64,000 nt of DNA from Clostridiaceae bacterium (GTDB lineage: Bacteria; Bacillota; Clostridia; Clostridiales; Clostridiaceae). Below the pieces are notes generated by a model. It was not told the origin of the DNA, made no database searches, and worked only from the letters and a program-made list of their open reading frames with translations. The position numbers and the translations under genes were made by a program. The stretch lies in assembly GCA_902363375.1 (NCBI GenBank), contig CABIZX010000001.1, forward strand, positions 372,001 through 436,000, given 5' to 3'. This document shows, in pieces, positions 62,013 through 64,000 of this stretch (the first letter of the stretch is position 1; each line of letters opens with the position of its first letter).

Positions 62013-63377
62013 ATGGAATTAATTCATAAATTTAGACAAGGTAATGATTTTTATGTTATAGATGTAAATTCAGGTGCAGTTCATGAAGTTGATGAACTTG
62101 TATATGACATGTTAGACTCAGATAAACTTAGAGATAAAGAAGAGTTAAAAGAAATATATAAAGAGAGATATGAAAGTAAAGAAATTGATGAGGTATATGA
62201 GGAATTACAATCTTTAGTTGATGAAGAGATGTTATATTCTAAAGATTTATATGAGAACATAGCAATGATGAGTGGACAAGCAGAAGTGGCTATTAAAGCA
62301 CTTTGTCTGAATATAATTCATGATTGCAATTTAAAATGCAAATACTGTTTTGCTGATGAAGGAGAATATAAGGGTTGTAGAAAAACCATGAGTGCGCAGA
62401 CTGGCAAGGACGCTATAGATTTTGTTATTAAAAATTCTGGAAATAGAAGAAATATAGAAATTGATTTATTTGGTGGAGAACCGCTTATGGCTTTTGACAT
62501 CATAAAGGAAATAGTGGACTATGGTAGAGAGCAGGAAAAAATTCATAATAAGAATATTAGATTTACTATGACTACAAATTCAACTCTTTTAAATGATGAA
62601 ATAATGGACTATCTTGATAAAAATATGGGAAATATCATTTTAAGTATAGATGGTAGAAAAGAGGTTAATGATAAAGTTAGGGTAAGATTTGATGGAAATG
62701 GTACCTATGAGTCTATATTACCAAAAATAAAGAAAATGGTAGATATAAGAGATAAATCTAAAACTTATTATGTAAGAGGTACTTTTACAAGGGAAAACAC
62801 AGATTTCTTTGAAGATGTGAAGCATATGGTGGAATTAGGATTTGACGAAGTATCTATTGAACCAGTAGTACTTCCAGAGGAACATGAGCTTTCATTAAGA
62901 GAAGAAGATCTTCCTACAATTTTCGCTCAATATGATAGACTATATGAATATATGGTTGAAAAATATGAAGCAGGAAAGCCATTTAAGTTTTATCACTTCA
63001 ATATAGATTTACAAGGAGGTCCATGTATTTATAAGAGAATATCAGGATGTGGAGCTGGACATGAATATGTTGCAGTTACTCCAGATGGAGAGGTATATCC
63101 TTGTCATCAATTTGTAGGAAACAAAGACTTCCTTATGGGAGATATATATGAAGGGGTTAAAGACTTTTCTATAGTTCAAAACCTAAAGGATGCACATATA
63201 TACAATAAGCCTACATGTAAAAAATGCTGGGCAAGATTCTATTGTAGTGGAGGGTGTCAAGCTAATAACTTTAACTTTAATGGAGATGTTCACATACCAT
63301 ATGAATTAGGCTGTAAGATGCAAAAGAAGAGAATAGAGTGTGCTATTGCTTTAAAAGCTAAAACCATGAATAAATAA
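62013..63377 (+). CDS. scfB: SCIFF radical SAM maturase
   Basis: 454 aa. N-terminal peptide-recognition (RRE/PqqD-like) region (1-85). The radical SAM cluster is Cys105-xxx-Cys109-xx-Cys112 (DCNLKCKYCFADEG). A C-terminal SPASM domain with further Cys residues (SGCGAGHEYVAVTPDGEVYPC, then KPTCKKCWARFYCSGGC and a last Cys near 440) holds auxiliary 4Fe-4S clusters. It forms Cys-thioether links in the 45-residue peptide encoded just upstream. AGGAGGA before ATG. Confidence 0.96.
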   Translation: MELIHKFRQGNDFYVIDVNSGAVHEVDELVYDMLDSDKLRDKEELKEIYKERYESKEIDEVYEELQSLVDEEMLYSKDLYENIAMMSGQAEVAIKALCLNIIHDCNLKCKYCFADEGEYKGCRKTMSAQTGKDAIDFVIKNSGNRRNIEIDLFGGEPLMAFDIIKEIVDYGREQEKIHNKNIRFTMTTNSTLLNDEIMDYLDKNMGNIILSIDGRKEVNDKVRVRFDGNGTYESILPKIKKMVDIRDKSKTYYVRGTFTRENTDFFEDVKHMVELGFDEVSIEPVVLPEEHELSLREEDLPTIFAQYDRLYEYMVEKYEAGKPFKFYHFNIDLQGGPCIYKRISGCGAGHEYVAVTPDGEVYPCHQFVGNKDFLMGDIYEGVKDFSIVQNLKDAHIYNKPTCKKCWARFYCSGGCQANNFNFNGDVHIPYELGCKMQKKRIECAIALKAKTMNK

Positions 63378-63387
63378 TTGAGCTTTA

Positions 63388-63414
63388 AAGGATAGAATTA
63401 AAAATTCTATCCTT
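63388..63414 (+). terminator. Hairpin after scfB
   Basis: Perfect 12-base arms AAGGATAGAATT and AATTCTATCCTT with a 3-base loop; followed by ATCTTA rather than a long T-run. Confidence 0.6.
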
Positions 63415-63459
63415 ATCTTAAAAAAATCAAAAATATACAGAAAATTAAGCTATATACAC

Positions 63460-63489
63460 TTGATTTTATCCATAAAATACCTGTAAAAT
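63460..63489 (+). promoter_or_regulatory. Candidate secD promoter
   Basis: TTGATT (63460-63465), 18-base spacer, TAAAAT (63484-63489), 57 bases before the secD ATG. Confidence 0.35.
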
Positions 63490-63546
63490 AAATAATTAAT
63501 AGGACATTTAGAAAAATACAATTAAATAACAGGAAAGGGGATAACC

Positions 63547-64000
63547 ATGAAGAGGAAAAACGGAAAAAGTGGAAAAAGTGGATTTCTAGTTATCATAGCA
63601 ATAATATTAATAGGTCTTCTTGCCTACTGTGGCCTTTATGGAGTGAATTTAGGTAATTATAGAATTAAAACCTTTGGAAGTAGTATTGATAAAGGTTTAG
63701 ATTTAGTAGGAGGAACTTCTCTTTTAATGGAAATAAAGGAGGAGAATGTAGATAAAGCTACAATAGATAGAACTATAGAGCTTATATCCATGAGAGTAAA
63801 CAGTGATGGAGTAAGCGAAATTCCTATAACTCAAGAAGGAGAAAATAGGATAAGAATAGAAATTCCAGGTGAATTTGATACAAACAAGGTACTAGAGACC
63901 ATTGGAAAAACTGGAGAACTAACTTTTGAAGGTCCAGATGGAAATGTAATTTTAACTGGTAAACAAGTTAAAGAAGCAGGAGCATATATTTCACAAGACA
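63547..64000 (+). CDS. secD: Protein translocase subunit SecD (5' part)
   Basis: ATG at 63547 after GGAAAGGGG; 151 codons before the window ends. One N-terminal membrane helix (FLVIIAIILIGLLAYCGLYG), then KGLDLVGGTSLLMEIK, the D1 motif of SecD, and ISMRVNSDGVSEIPITQEGENRIRIEIPG. SecD with SecF uses the proton-motive force to aid export through SecYEG. secF is expected just outside the window. Confidence 0.95.
   Translation, partial: MKRKNGKSGKSGFLVIIAIILIGLLAYCGLYGVNLGNYRIKTFGSSIDKGLDLVGGTSLLMEIKEENVDKATIDRTIELISMRVNSDGVSEIPITQEGENRIRIEIPGEFDTNKVLETIGKTGELTFEGPDGNVILTGKQVKEAGAYISQD

Overview
The window is AT-rich, gene-dense DNA with strong AGGAGG-type ribosome binding sites, occasional TTG/GTG starts, and endospore genes (spoIIAA-spoIIAB-sigF, spoVAC-AD-AE, yunB). 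It also has the SCIFF peptide and its radical-SAM maturase next to yajC/secD, and split folate enzymes for histidine breakdown. Together these point to a Clostridium-like anaerobic Firmicute. No rRNA, tRNA, CRISPR array, prophage or intact insertion sequence was seen. The species cannot be named from the sequence.

Region 1-3.3 kb: the end of an unidentified gene, a PLP-dependent Orn/Lys/Arg decarboxylase on the minus strand, and a TPR protein. Region 3.4-21 kb: a surface-polysaccharide locus. It holds a membrane-bound 4,6-dehydratase, a WbpA/WbpB/WbpI-like set for 2,3-diamino-uronic sugars, a sugar aminotransferase, a Wzx flippase, a Wzy-like polymerase, four glycosyltransferases and an initiating phosphoglycosyl transferase. 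A membrane-anchored leucine-rich-repeat protein sits between wzx and wzy. No WbpD-like acetyltransferase and no urocanase-type gene is present in the respective pathways.

Region 21-26 kb: histidine degradation (hutH, ftcD, hutI, fchA) behind a promoter with a CodY-box-like palindrome; hutU is missing. Region 26-34 kb: sporulation block (sigma-F operon, spoVA operon, a class A penicillin-binding protein with a Lys-Asp repeat tail, yunB), then a methyltransferase. Region 34-44 kb: hpt with tandem consensus promoters, hflX, a HEAT-repeat protein, a decayed transporter gene, yigZ, yebC, an AI-2E-type exporter, and a DDAH-like hydrolase with an amino-acid permease. Two tiny unlisted genes lie at 43.9-44.4 kb.

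Region 44.7-50.4 kb: an ECF transporter (UPF0397-type S component, fused double ATPase, T component) in one tight operon with two SAM hydroxide adenosyltransferase paralogues that flank a GNAT acetyltransferase. Region 50.5-55 kb: a CoA-disulfide-reductase/rhodanese/TusA/DsrE fusion under an ArsR regulator, with two matching operator-like sites, and a GntP-like permease. Region 55.5-64 kb: two poorly characterised genes, then the conserved clostridial run ruvA-ruvB-queA-tgt-yajC-(TIGR04086)-scfA-scfB-secD, with secD cut by the window end.

The parts least explained by textbook biology are the ECF/SAM-hydrolase cassette, the LRR protein inside the polysaccharide locus, and the repeated operator architecture around arsR.
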